Assembly (NCBI RefSeq): GCF_031760065.1
Contig: NZ_CP134500.1
Span: 6,076,001-6,140,000, forward strand
Length of the DNA: 64,000 nucleotides
Direction of reading: 5' to 3'
From: Streptomyces durocortorensis
Lineage (GTDB): Bacteria > Actinomycetota > Actinomycetes > Streptomycetales > Streptomycetaceae
How positions within the stretch are numbered: the stretch's first letter is position 1; each line of letters opens with the position of its first letter. This document shows positions 29,968 to 38,373 of the stretch, in pieces. The notes below the pieces were generated by a model. The model was not told the origin of the DNA. It ran no database searches and worked only from the letters and a program-made list of their open reading frames with translations. The position numbers and the translations under genes were made by a program.

Positions 29968-30890
29968 GATGACGGTTCGCCTTCCTCGTGCGGGGCCGGG
30001 GGGTGGGCACCGGCGGACCACATTGCGGTCAGGGACTCCCGGAGCACATACGAGGGACGCCAGCCAAGGACTGTCCCGGCGGCAGAGATGTCGGAACACT
30101 GCCAGGACACCTGATCCGAACGGGCGGAGCCGGCGCCCTGTTCCTCGATGCGTCCGCCGAAGCCCGCGATCTCCGCGAGGGTACGCACCAGGTCGCGCAC
30201 CGGTACGGCGTCGCCGCCGCCGATGTTGAGCACGCGCGGCAAGGGCCCAGGCGCGGTCACCGCCTGCTCCACCGCCCGCGCCACGTCTCGTGCGTCGACG
30301 AAGTCGCGGTACGCCGACAGGTCCCCGAGGCGGAGCACCGCGTCCGTGTCCGAACCCGCCTCGCGCAGGAGCCGGGTGACCCGGCCGGGCAGTCCGCCGG
30401 GTGGCGCCCCGGGCCCCACCGGGTTACCGACCCGGAGGACGAGTGCGTCCAGAGCAGAGGTCGAGACGGTGGCCGTGCCGGCCAGTTTCGTGGCCCCGTA
30501 GGCGCTGAGCGGGCGGGTGGCCGCAGACTCCGCCGTCGGGACCCTGCCGGTGCCCGGGCCGTACTCGGCGGCCGAACCGAGGTGGACCAGCCGGGCCGAG
30601 GGGCAGGCCAGAACCATTGCCTCGCACAGGACGGCGGGCCCCCGGGCATTGGCCTCCGCCAGCGTCACCGGGTTCCCGCCGGTCGCCCCGGCGCAGTTGA
30701 CCACGGCGTCCGGCGCCGCCGACGCCAGGGTCTTCGCGAGCCGGTCGGGGGAGTCGGTGGCGAGGTCGATGGGAACGTCGGCGGCGGGGGACCGCCCGCC
30801 GGCGAGGACCCGCGCGCCCTTGAGAGCACCGAGCCGCTCGGCGACGTGGGCCCCCAGGTAACCGGTGGAGCCGAGGACGAGAACGCGCAT
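29964..30890 (-). CDS. NAD(P)-dependent epimerase/reductase acting on a nucleotide sugar
   Basis: Extended short-chain dehydrogenase of 308 residues with RVLVLGSTGYLGAHVAERLG (GxxGxxG), VHLGSAAEYGP (catalytic Ser) and LSAYGATKLAGTA (YxxxK). It sits 5 bp downstream of a sugar nucleotidyltransferase and a LegB-like 4,6-dehydratase, so a 4-ketoreductase or epimerase finishing an NDP-6-deoxyhexose is the best inference. The GTGA overlap links it to the Sph3-like gene. The exact sugar cannot be deduced. Confidence 0.8.
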   Translation of the reverse strand: MRVLVLGSTGYLGAHVAERLGALKGARVLAGGRSPAADVPIDLATDSPDRLAKTLASAAPDAVVNCAGATGGNPVTLAEANARGPAVLCEAMVLACPSARLVHLGSAAEYGPGTGRVPTAESAATRPLSAYGATKLAGTATVSTSALDALVLRVGNPVGPGAPPGGLPGRVTRLLREAGSDTDAVLRLGDLSAYRDFVDARDVARAVEQAVTAPGPLPRVLNIGGGDAVPVRDLVRTLAEIAGFGGRIEEQGAGSARSDQVSWQCSDISAAGTVLGWRPSYVLRESLTAMWSAGAHPPAPHEEGEPSS

Positions 30891-30895
30891 ACTGC

Positions 30896-31609
30896 TCAGG
30901 CCCCCTTGAGCAGCAGGGACTTGCGGCTGGTGAACTCAGCGTTGGCCCGGTCGTAGTCGTCGGGACGGCCGATGTCCAGCCAGTAGCCGTCGAAGTCGTA
31001 GGCGAGCGGCGGGTTGCCGGAACCCAGCAGGTCCAGCACCAACTCGTCGAAGCCCAGCGGCAGCCCGGCGGTGTACCCGTCGAGCGTGGCCCGGGTCAAC
31101 CCGTACACCCCCATGGAAACGCGGTAGTCCAGGCTCGGCTTCTCCGTGAAGCCGACGACCTTGCTCGCGTCGGTGGTCAGCACACCGAAGTCGATGCGCA
31201 CCTGGCGCGCGTACGTGGCAATGGTCAGAGGCGCTCCGGAGCTCTGGTGGCTGTGGAGGACGTCGGCGTAGTCGAGGTCGGTGAGGATGTCCCCGTTCAT
31301 CACCAGGAAGTGCTCCGGAAGCCGTTCACGCATCGTCAGGAGCGGCCCCATGGTCCCCAGCGGGGATTCCTCGGTGGAGTAGTCGACTCGCAGGCCCCAC
31401 TGGGAGCCGTCGCCGACGTAGGCCCGGATGATCTCGCCGAGATGGCCGATGGCGATGGTGCAGCCGGTGAAGCCGGCCGAGGCGAGCTGGCGCAGGACGA
31501 TTTCGAGGATGGCGTGCTGGTCTCCGATGGGCACCAGCGGCTTGGGCAGGGTCGTGGTGTAGGGCCGCAGCCGGACACCCTTGCCACCGGCCATGATCAC
31601 TGCGTACAT
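30896..31609 (-). CDS. Sugar-1-phosphate nucleotidyltransferase
   Basis: A 237-residue GT-A-like nucleotidyltransferase. The signature AVIMAGGKGVRLRPYTTTLPKPL binds the NTP and pyrophosphate. FLVMNGDILTDLDY holds a metal-binding Asp, and VGFTEKPSLDYRVSMGVY and WLDIGRPDDYDRA are typical of RfbA/RmlA/GlmU-N-like and guanylyl-transferring enzymes. Start ATG 31609 has AAGGGAAG upstream. It should activate the sugar used by the adjacent dehydratase; whether UDP, GDP or dTDP is the carrier is not readable. Confidence 0.85.
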   Translation of the reverse strand: MYAVIMAGGKGVRLRPYTTTLPKPLVPIGDQHAILEIVLRQLASAGFTGCTIAIGHLGEIIRAYVGDGSQWGLRVDYSTEESPLGTMGPLLTMRERLPEHFLVMNGDILTDLDYADVLHSHQSSGAPLTIATYARQVRIDFGVLTTDASKVVGFTEKPSLDYRVSMGVYGLTRATLDGYTAGLPLGFDELVLDLLGSGNPPLAYDFDGYWLDIGRPDDYDRANAEFTSRKSLLLKGA

Positions 31610-31641
31610 GGTCTTCCCTTTGCTCGAAGTGCCGGGTGCGG

Positions 31642-32643
31642 TCAGATGTTGTAGATGCCGGTCTTGTAGCGGGCGAGGTTGCCCGGCTCGCGGAAGAACT
31701 CCACCGTCTGCGCGAGGCCCTCCTCCAGGCTGTGCGCCGGGCTCCAGCCGGTCGCCGCGCGCAGTCGCCCGGCATCCGCGACCAGTCGCATGACCTCGGA
31801 GTTCGCGGGCCGCAGCCGCTGCGTGTCCTCGCGGACGTCGAGCGCGGTGTCCATCACCTTGCCGATGAGGGCGACCAGGTCGCCGACGGAGATCTCGCCG
31901 CCCGTACCGGCGTTGAAAGTGCGGCCCACGACCCGCTCGGCGGGCGCGGAGCCCACCGCCAGGAACGCCTGCGCGGTGTCCTTGACGAAGGTGAAGTCCC
32001 GGGTGGGGCGCAGGTCGCCGAGGGTGATGGTCCGCTCCCCGGCCGCTACCTGGCCGATGACGGTAGGGATCACGGCCCGCATGGACTGCCGCGGCCCGAA
32101 GGTGTTGAACGGCCGCAGCGTCACCACCGGGGTGTCGAAGCTGGCGTGATAGCTGTCGGCCAGCCGGTCCCCGCCCGCCTTCGAAGCCGCATAGGGGGAC
32201 TGGGTGTTGACGGGGTGGTCCTCGGTGATCGGCACGGTCTGCGCGGTGCCGTAGGTCTCGCTTGTAGAGGTGTGCACCAGCCGCGGTGTGCCCGCGGCCC
32301 GTACCGCCTCCAGCACGTTCAGTGTGCCGGTGACGTTGGTGTCCACGTAGCTGTGGGGTGCCCGGTAGGAGTAGGGGATGGCGATGAGCGCGGCCAGGTG
32401 GTAGACGCTGTCGGCCCCTTCGACGAGATGGCGGACCGAACCCGGGTCCCGGACGTCACCGAGGACGATCTCGACCTGGTCCAGGACGGCGGGGGGGAGG
32501 GTTTCGAGCCAGCCGTACGAGGAGAAGGAGTTGTACTGCGCCATGGCCCTCACCCGGTGCCCGGCGGCGACGAGCGCCTCGGTGAGGTGGGAACCGATGA
32601 AGCCCTCGGCTCCGGTGACGGCGGCGAGCGATGGGGCGTTCAA
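31642..32643 (-). CDS. LegB-like NDP-sugar 4,6-dehydratase
   Basis: A 333-residue NAD-dependent dehydratase. Motifs: AAVTGAEGFIGSHLTEALV, the branch-specific YNSFSSYGWLETLP found in LegB-type GDP-HexNAc dehydratases, VHTSTSETYGTAQ and SPYAASKAGGDRLA. It would form a 4-keto-6-deoxy nucleotide sugar. The start is TTG 32643, preceded by GGAAGG; no better start fits, so initiation may be deliberately weak. It sits between the nucleotidyltransferase (32 bp away) and the membrane protein (69 bp away). Confidence 0.82.
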   Translation of the reverse strand: MNAPSLAAVTGAEGFIGSHLTEALVAAGHRVRAMAQYNSFSSYGWLETLPPAVLDQVEIVLGDVRDPGSVRHLVEGADSVYHLAALIAIPYSYRAPHSYVDTNVTGTLNVLEAVRAAGTPRLVHTSTSETYGTAQTVPITEDHPVNTQSPYAASKAGGDRLADSYHASFDTPVVTLRPFNTFGPRQSMRAVIPTVIGQVAAGERTITLGDLRPTRDFTFVKDTAQAFLAVGSAPAERVVGRTFNAGTGGEISVGDLVALIGKVMDTALDVREDTQRLRPANSEVMRLVADAGRLRAATGWSPAHSLEEGLAQTVEFFREPGNLARYKTGIYNI

Positions 32644-32660
32644 GGTGGTTTCCTTCCGGT

Positions 32661-32688
32661 GGTCGGTGGTCGGTGGTCGGTGGTCGGC
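32661..32688. repeat. Four tandem 7-bp repeats before the TTG-started dehydratase
   Basis: Units GGTCGGT x3 and GGTCGGC in direct tandem, with related partial copies on both sides (about 32654-32704). They fill the short gap between the membrane-protein stop and the dehydratase start. Copy-number slippage here could alter expression of the downstream half of the operon. Confidence 0.75.
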
Positions 32689-32712
32689 TGGTAGTCGGTC
32701 GGTGGAGTCCCG

Positions 32713-34119
32713 TCAGCCGTGTGCGGTGGGTCGGCCCAGCCGCCGTAGGGTCACGGCTGTGAGACAGAGCACGGCAGCAGCGCAGCTCAGCGGCAGCGCC
32801 GCGGTGCCCGGCGGGGCGCCGGTCAGCATCCCCGTGCCGGAGAACGCCGCCGCGGTCAGACCCACGGCGGCCGGCGGCCAGGCGGTGCCGAACGCCTGAA
32901 GCAGCAGGGAGATCCACAGAGTTGCGGCGAGCAGCAGCAGGGTGGCGGGCTCGGCGTCCACGAGCAGCGCCGCCGGTAGGAGAGGGCCGAGGTACACCAG
33001 CAGGCAGCCGGCGAGAACGGCTGCGGAGCGGGCCCGGAACCCGCCGAGCGTCCTCGTGGACCGCAGTGCCGCAACGGACAGTCCGCGGTAGCGGTAGAGC
33101 AGCCACTCGGCCGGCCCCATGCTCAGAGTCAGCACGATCACGGCCCAGGGATGGTCCCGGCCCGCCAGGAACACGAGTGATCCGGCGGCCAGCCCGAACA
33201 GGCCGTACGGCAGGGACGGCCACAGCCCCGGACGCGCGGTGCCGGGCGCGGTCGGGACCGCGCGGGTGGCGCGCAACGCCCAGACGGCCGCGGCGACAGC
33301 ACCGAGGAGTGACAGCAGCGGCAGCCCGGCGCGGAGCACGTTCCCGGGTTCCCACCACAGCAGCGACGTCCCGCAGGCGGTGACCGGCACGAGGACCGCC
33401 AGCAGTAGCCGTTCGCGGCCCAGCACGAGCAGCACACCGGCCGCCGCGAGGTATGCCGACTGGGCCGTGACGGCCAGGGCCGTCACGGCCGACCCCGAGA
33501 GAGCGGCACCGGCGGTGACGGCCGTGGCAGCCCCCAGCGGTGCCCCCTTCGCCAGGGTGCGGCCCGCCTCCGGCCGCCCGGCCGCCAGGCGCAGGTAGGC
33601 CCGGTGGCCCAGTGCCTGGTTCCAGGCCCAGGAGATGAGCCCGGCCACCACCAGTGCCCGCACCGCGCCGTCAGGAGGCAACAGCCGCCCGGCGAGTGCG
33701 TACGCGAGGCCGGGGAGCGCGAACAGCAGCCCTCGCAAGGCGCAGCGCAGATGGTCAGGTCGCCAAGGGTCGGTGGGGCGGGGCGGCTCGGGGAACGTCC
33801 GCGGTACGCGCCGGTACAACGCCGTCGCCAGCGAGAACAGGTCGGTGTGCCCGTACTTCTCCCGGATCACGTCACCGGTGAGGCCCTCGGATTCCAGTAG
33901 CGCGGCGACCTCATAGGGGTGGACCGCGGGCGCGATACGTTCGGCCAGTGCGGCGGCCAGTCCGTCCACCGCGTCGGCTCGTGCCCCGTGGCCGGGAAGG
34001 ACCGGGCCAGGCGGGCAGGGGCCGGCGAGGCGCAGGGCGAGGGTGCGGTCGTCGGCGAGGCGCAGTGCCAGCGTGTCCTGCTCCGCGCCGCCCGGTTCCA
34101 GCGACATGGGTCCACTCAT
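32713..34119 (-). CDS. Polytopic membrane protein of the PelF-linked operon
   Basis: A 468-residue protein. The first about 135 residues look cytosolic and include two near-repeats (TLALRLADDRTLALRLA) and a helical stretch ending LFSLATALYRRVPRTF. About 11-12 hydrophobic helices follow (e.g. GAVRALVVAGLISWAW, LLLAVLVPVTACGTSLLWW, LLLLAATLWISLLLQAF). It overlaps the PelF-like gene as ATGA. Size and position resemble PelG of Pel loci, but I do not see PelG-specific sequence, so I leave it unnamed. It is the best candidate in the operon for polymer export. Confidence 0.72.
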   Translation of the reverse strand: MSGPMSLEPGGAEQDTLALRLADDRTLALRLAGPCPPGPVLPGHGARADAVDGLAAALAERIAPAVHPYEVAALLESEGLTGDVIREKYGHTDLFSLATALYRRVPRTFPEPPRPTDPWRPDHLRCALRGLLFALPGLAYALAGRLLPPDGAVRALVVAGLISWAWNQALGHRAYLRLAAGRPEAGRTLAKGAPLGAATAVTAGAALSGSAVTALAVTAQSAYLAAAGVLLVLGRERLLLAVLVPVTACGTSLLWWEPGNVLRAGLPLLSLLGAVAAAVWALRATRAVPTAPGTARPGLWPSLPYGLFGLAAGSLVFLAGRDHPWAVIVLTLSMGPAEWLLYRYRGLSVAALRSTRTLGGFRARSAAVLAGCLLVYLGPLLPAALLVDAEPATLLLLAATLWISLLLQAFGTAWPPAAVGLTAAAFSGTGMLTGAPPGTAALPLSCAAAVLCLTAVTLRRLGRPTAHG

Positions 34120-35639
34120 CCGGCCGCGCTCCTCACCGGTGACCTGCCCACCGTCGTCGGCACGTGTTCCTCGACGGCCGAGGGCGCTCTGCGGCCGCCG
34201 GACCCGGACAGCTCCTGGTAGATGGAACGGAAGGTGTCGATGGTCTGCCGGAGGGTGAACTGCTCGATCACCCTGAGCCGGGCCCCCTCGCCCATCCTCC
34301 GGCGCCGCTCGGCGTCGGCCAGCAACTCCAGTGCCGCGGCGGCCATCGCGGCCGGATCGCGGGGCGGCACGACGAGACCGGTGTCTCCTACTGCCTCCCG
34401 GACGCCGCCCACGTCCGTGGAGACGGTCGCCCGCCCGCACGACATGGCTTCGATCAGAGTGAAGGGGAAGCCCTCGCTGATACTGGAGAGCATCACGACG
34501 TTCCCCGCCGCGTAGGCGTCCCTGATGTCCTCGACCCGGCCCTCGAAGGTGACCGCGGCGGCATGGCCCAGCTCCGCGGCCAGTGCCTCGCACCGGTCCC
34601 GGTAGGCCTCCCCGCCGCGCGGCGTGCCGCCGAACAGGCGCAGCCGCGCGGTCGGCATCCGCGCCCGTACGAGGGCGAACGCGCGGATCAGGGTCTCCAG
34701 GTCCTTGATCGGGTCGACACGGCCGGCCCAGCTGAGCACGGGGTCGGCAGGTTCCGGGCCGGCGGGCGGAAACGCGGCGGGGTCCACGCCGTTGTAGACC
34801 GTCCGGATCGAATCGGGCGCGGCACCTCCGTGCTCCTCCCAGAGCCGGTTGTAGCGGTTGCCCGGGGTGATCAGGGCGGCCCGCCGGTACGTCTCCTCCG
34901 CCAGCAGCCGGAAGAAGCCCAGTACGAGCGCCTTCACCGGCCACCGGTAGGGAGCGGTGCGGTATCCGAGGTAGCGCTCGCGCAGATACACGCCGTGCTC
35001 GGTGAGCAGCAGCGGCACACCGTGCCGTTCCAGCGCGGCGAGGCCCGGCAGGACCGCCACGCCTCCGCTGACCGCGTGCGCCACTCCCGCCTCCGGGTAC
35101 GGCGCGGCCAGCGGCCGCAGGGCGTGCTCCAGCAGCGCGGTCGCGGTCACCGCGTCCTGCAGGGTCGGCCGGGCCTCGCGCACCGCGAGCCCGGACCGGT
35201 TCCAGAGGGCCGTCAGGATGCCGATGGCCTGGTCCCCGCGCAGGAACGGACCGAGTCTGCCGTCCTCGGCGGCCCGCGCCAGCGCGTACAGAGCCGGGCC
35301 GAAGCCGTCCTCCGCGCGCGGGTCGAGCAGCGCGGTCACGAACCGCTCGTAGGACTCGGCGAGCCGCCGGCGGTGGTGCCCGCGCGGCGCCCGTCCCTCG
35401 GGGGCGGGGCCCCACATGGGGACGGAGACGATGCGGCCGACGTGGTCGGGAACGTCCCAGACGACCGGCTCGCGACCGGTTCCGGTGACGGCGATCACGT
35501 CGAACGCGATGTCCGGCATGCCGGTGACGAGTTGGTCGCACCAGACGCTCACGCCACCATGACCGTGCGGGTAGGTGCCTTCGGTGAGCAGGGTGACGCG
35601 CGACGCGCCGGAGTGTCGCGCGCCGTGGGGAAAGTACAT
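34116..35639 (-). CDS. PelF-like family 4 glycosyltransferase
   Basis: A 507-residue enzyme, the same length as Pseudomonas PelF. The N-terminus has the PelF/DUF3492 signature VTLLTEGTYPHGHGGVSVW at about 15-33. Mid-protein AVSGGVAVLPGLAAL and LLTEHGVYLRER follow. The GT-B C-domain shows VLSWAGRVDPIKDLETLI, TVYNGVDPAAF and the E-x7-E in SEGFPFTLIEAMSCGRATV. It would polymerise UDP-GalNAc/GlcNAc or a related sugar in the cytosol. ATG 35639 follows GGAG. An upstream 100-bp gap separates it from the Agd3-like gene. Fungal Gtb3 carries a similar domain. Confidence 0.88.
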   Translation of the reverse strand: MYFPHGARHSGASRVTLLTEGTYPHGHGGVSVWCDQLVTGMPDIAFDVIAVTGTGREPVVWDVPDHVGRIVSVPMWGPAPEGRAPRGHHRRRLAESYERFVTALLDPRAEDGFGPALYALARAAEDGRLGPFLRGDQAIGILTALWNRSGLAVREARPTLQDAVTATALLEHALRPLAAPYPEAGVAHAVSGGVAVLPGLAALERHGVPLLLTEHGVYLRERYLGYRTAPYRWPVKALVLGFFRLLAEETYRRAALITPGNRYNRLWEEHGGAAPDSIRTVYNGVDPAAFPPAGPEPADPVLSWAGRVDPIKDLETLIRAFALVRARMPTARLRLFGGTPRGGEAYRDRCEALAAELGHAAAVTFEGRVEDIRDAYAAGNVVMLSSISEGFPFTLIEAMSCGRATVSTDVGGVREAVGDTGLVVPPRDPAAMAAAALELLADAERRRRMGEGARLRVIEQFTLRQTIDTFRSIYQELSGSGGRRAPSAVEEHVPTTVGRSPVRSAAG

Positions 35640-35740
35640 CGATCTGCTCCACGGCCGGGAAGTGAGGTTGTCGGGCCAGGGGGGGGGCGGGCCCGCCCCG
35701 GCCGCCGCACCGGCGACCGGGACAGGGGGGCGTACGCCTG

Positions 35741-37888
35741 TCAGCGTTCCGCGCCGTGGGGGACCCGCTCCACCACGCCGGAGGGCACCTCGGTCCGGGG
35801 TGCGGAGCCCGTCGGCGCACCGGTCACGGCGGGTGCTTCGTACGGCGTGTCCGTCGCGGCCGCCGCACCCGCGGACATGGGCAGGTCCAGGGTGTAGGGC
35901 CGGCCTTCGGCCGAGCCCCAGCCGGAGACCTTGCCCGCGTAGGGAGCCCCGAAGCCGGTGCCGCCGTGCCGGGTACCGGCGGGCATGGTGGCCGCGATCG
36001 CCACACCCCCGGGCGCATGCACGGTCACACTGTCGCCGATCCGGTAGGCGGTGACCTGGCCCGCGTCGATGGCGGCCCGCCAGGCTGCCCGGCGCCGCAT
36101 CTCGACGCCGATGTCCTTCATGCGGAGATTCACCACGGGGGTGTCGGCGGTGAACAGGTCGTCGTAGGAGCCGAGCACACCGTCGAGCACCGGATAGGCG
36201 ATGCGGTCCTCGGCGAGGTTCGACTGGTGGATGAAGTGGGGCTTGGGGTCGTTGGAGAGGACGTGCCCCAGTGCGATCCGGGTCTCCAGCGGGACGATGT
36301 GCTCGGTGTAGCCGGTGGCGATGTCCAGCGGAGCGGCCAGGCAGGTGGAGGTGGCGGGGTTGTCCTCGCAGATTCCGCTGCCGCCCTGGGCGCGGCCGGT
36401 GTAGATCCAGTTGTACTCGTCGACCTGTTCGGCTTCCCGCCCGGCGTTGTAGAAGACGTTCATCGGGTAGCGGGAGATGGTCGTGGCGCTGCCGACCCGG
36501 CGCTGCACGGGGTCCCGGGAGTTGTCCGAGCCCAGCCACTCGATGCCCGTGTCGGTGAGGGCGAGCCCCAGGTTGGGGTTGTCCTCCGGCTGCTGAGGGG
36601 TGACCTTCAGACCGGAGTGCTCGCCGGTCACCAACTCCTCGCGCCTGAGAGGGAGTCCGGCCGCCACCCCCCACGCCTCGTTGGTCGCGATCTCGTCGGC
36701 GATCGCGTTCCGGCCGACCCACCGGGTGGATCCGTCCGCGTTCGTCGCGCACTTCCACGGCACCACGCCTGTGTCCTGCACACAGCCCAGGAAGGCGTGG
36801 GTGTAGGTGTGGTTGATCCAGCGGAACCGGTCGCGATCGGCCAGGAGCTTGTCGGCGAGGGCGTCCTGACCGCCGTTGTCCTCGCGGTGGTCGACGGTGC
36901 CGGAGGCGTTGTAGGCGAAGTCGAGTGTGAAGTCCCGGACGTTCTGCCAGGCGGTGGCGTGATCGACGTCGGCCGGGACCATGCGTATCGGGTTCGGAGT
37001 GCCCTCGCCCGGCTGGCAGTCCACGTCTCCGGGCGTGCAGTTGAGCACGGTGTCCCAGCGGTCGTCAGCGGCGAAGACGTCGTCGACGTGGACCGCGAAG
37101 TAGTTGCGGTCGGCGCCGAGGTGCACCCCGCCGGTCATCCACTCCACGATGCCCCTGGCCAGCAGCCGGTACTGCTGCTGGTACCGGTTGTAGACGAAGG
37201 TGACGACAAGCTGACGTCGCCCGTTGTGCCGGTACTCGCCCACCAGGGAGCCCATCGTCGGTCTGCCCGGGATGGCGGCCTGGACGTAAGGGGTGAAGTC
37301 GGCGCCCGCTGCCGGTGTCGAGAGGTAGGCGTAGGACTCGCTCACGGTGGGGGAGTTGTCCTCGAAGGGGACAGTGCCCTCCAGGTAGCCGAAGGGCCCG
37401 GCCTTGCCGGCCTGCGTCACCTCGGCGCGCACCCCGTCGATGCTGCCGGCGTAGCCCGTGCCGACCGCCGCGTTGAGCCCCACCTGTGGACGCGCGTAGG
37501 TGTAGGCGTCGACCTGTGGAATCGAGTACGCCCGCTCGTAGGCCACGATGGCCGCCATCTCGGCGGAGCCCGTCGGGAACGGGTTGTCGTTGGGCAGGAC
37601 GACGGCCTGGTACTTCGCGCGCGGTCGGCCGTCGACGGTGTCGGCGAGGAAGCCCGCGTCGATCACGGGCCGGTCGGCGTCCTCCAGTTCGACCTCGGTG
37701 TACGGCGTTCCGGCGTTCTCCAGTTCGGCGGCGATGGCGTCGGTGGACGGTCCCCCGTCGCTCACGACGAGCACGCGCAGATCGACGCGCGGTGCCGGAT
37801 CGCCCGCCTGGGCGGTGGCAGCCGGTAACCCGATCGCTGCCATCAGTGTGCCCACTATGAGCGCGGTGGTGCGAATGGTCCGCTTCAT
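35741..37888 (-). CDS. Secreted polysaccharide deacetylase, CE18/Agd3-like
   Basis: A 715-residue exported protein with a signal peptide at 1-28 (ends TAQA). An N-terminal beta-rich/CBM-like part (DLRVLVVSDGGPSTDAI) precedes a metal-dependent deacetylase barrel. The barrel has NYFAVHVDDVFAADDRW (metal Asp) and RWINHTYTHAFLGCVQD (metal His pair), and later PHFIHQSNLAED. This layout is that of fungal Agd3, which removes N-acetyl groups from galactosaminogalactan. The first gene of the minus-strand operon, it should make the polymer cationic and adhesive. Confidence 0.85.
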   Translation of the reverse strand: MKRTIRTTALIVGTLMAAIGLPAATAQAGDPAPRVDLRVLVVSDGGPSTDAIAAELENAGTPYTEVELEDADRPVIDAGFLADTVDGRPRAKYQAVVLPNDNPFPTGSAEMAAIVAYERAYSIPQVDAYTYARPQVGLNAAVGTGYAGSIDGVRAEVTQAGKAGPFGYLEGTVPFEDNSPTVSESYAYLSTPAAGADFTPYVQAAIPGRPTMGSLVGEYRHNGRRQLVVTFVYNRYQQQYRLLARGIVEWMTGGVHLGADRNYFAVHVDDVFAADDRWDTVLNCTPGDVDCQPGEGTPNPIRMVPADVDHATAWQNVRDFTLDFAYNASGTVDHREDNGGQDALADKLLADRDRFRWINHTYTHAFLGCVQDTGVVPWKCATNADGSTRWVGRNAIADEIATNEAWGVAAGLPLRREELVTGEHSGLKVTPQQPEDNPNLGLALTDTGIEWLGSDNSRDPVQRRVGSATTISRYPMNVFYNAGREAEQVDEYNWIYTGRAQGGSGICEDNPATSTCLAAPLDIATGYTEHIVPLETRIALGHVLSNDPKPHFIHQSNLAEDRIAYPVLDGVLGSYDDLFTADTPVVNLRMKDIGVEMRRRAAWRAAIDAGQVTAYRIGDSVTVHAPGGVAIAATMPAGTRHGGTGFGAPYAGKVSGWGSAEGRPYTLDLPMSAGAAAATDTPYEAPAVTGAPTGSAPRTEVPSGVVERVPHGAER

Positions 37889-38373
37889 GCGGTGGAAATC
37901 CCTCCCCAGGGCGGGGGAGGTCGGGCTCCTGTCAGAGCCTGTCCCACCCCAAGACCACGCCGCTGCCTCTCTGAGGCGCCGGTCGTCGACGCATCCGTCG
38001 AGTCACATGGTGAGGTCTGTGTGAAGTTTTTATGTGGCCGCTGGGGAACTTGACGGAAAAGCATATGTGACGATCAATCCGACAAGGTGGTCGTCTTCGG
38101 TGGCTGCGGCGCCTGCGGTCCTGGCCGTGGGAGTCACTCGCAGGCCTGTGTGCTGCTGCGGAAGGCGGGCTGCGGGCTGCGGGCCACGGGACATCGAGGG
38201 CGAGAAGCATCGGTGGACCAGACCAAGATTCCGGTCGCTGTGGAGCTGGATCAAGTCACTCCTGGGGTGGCATGCCGACGGCGGCCGGTGTGAAGCAGGG
38301 GCCGGCCGCCGCCTTCGTCCATGAGGTCCCGCTCAGCGGGGATGCGTGCCCCTCGGGGGGAGTGGGGGTGCGG
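37889..38373. other. 485-bp regulatory gap upstream of the polysaccharide operon
   Basis: Noncoding and locally less GC-rich near 38010-38080 (TTTTTATG and GGAAAAGCATATG stretches), so the operon promoter is probably here. I cannot fix -35/-10 boxes. No large inverted repeat is evident. Confidence 0.4.

Noticed and set aside
32713..34119. Calling this gene pelG
   Set aside because: Context and size fit, but I see no PelG-specific sequence, and the additional N-terminal region is different.
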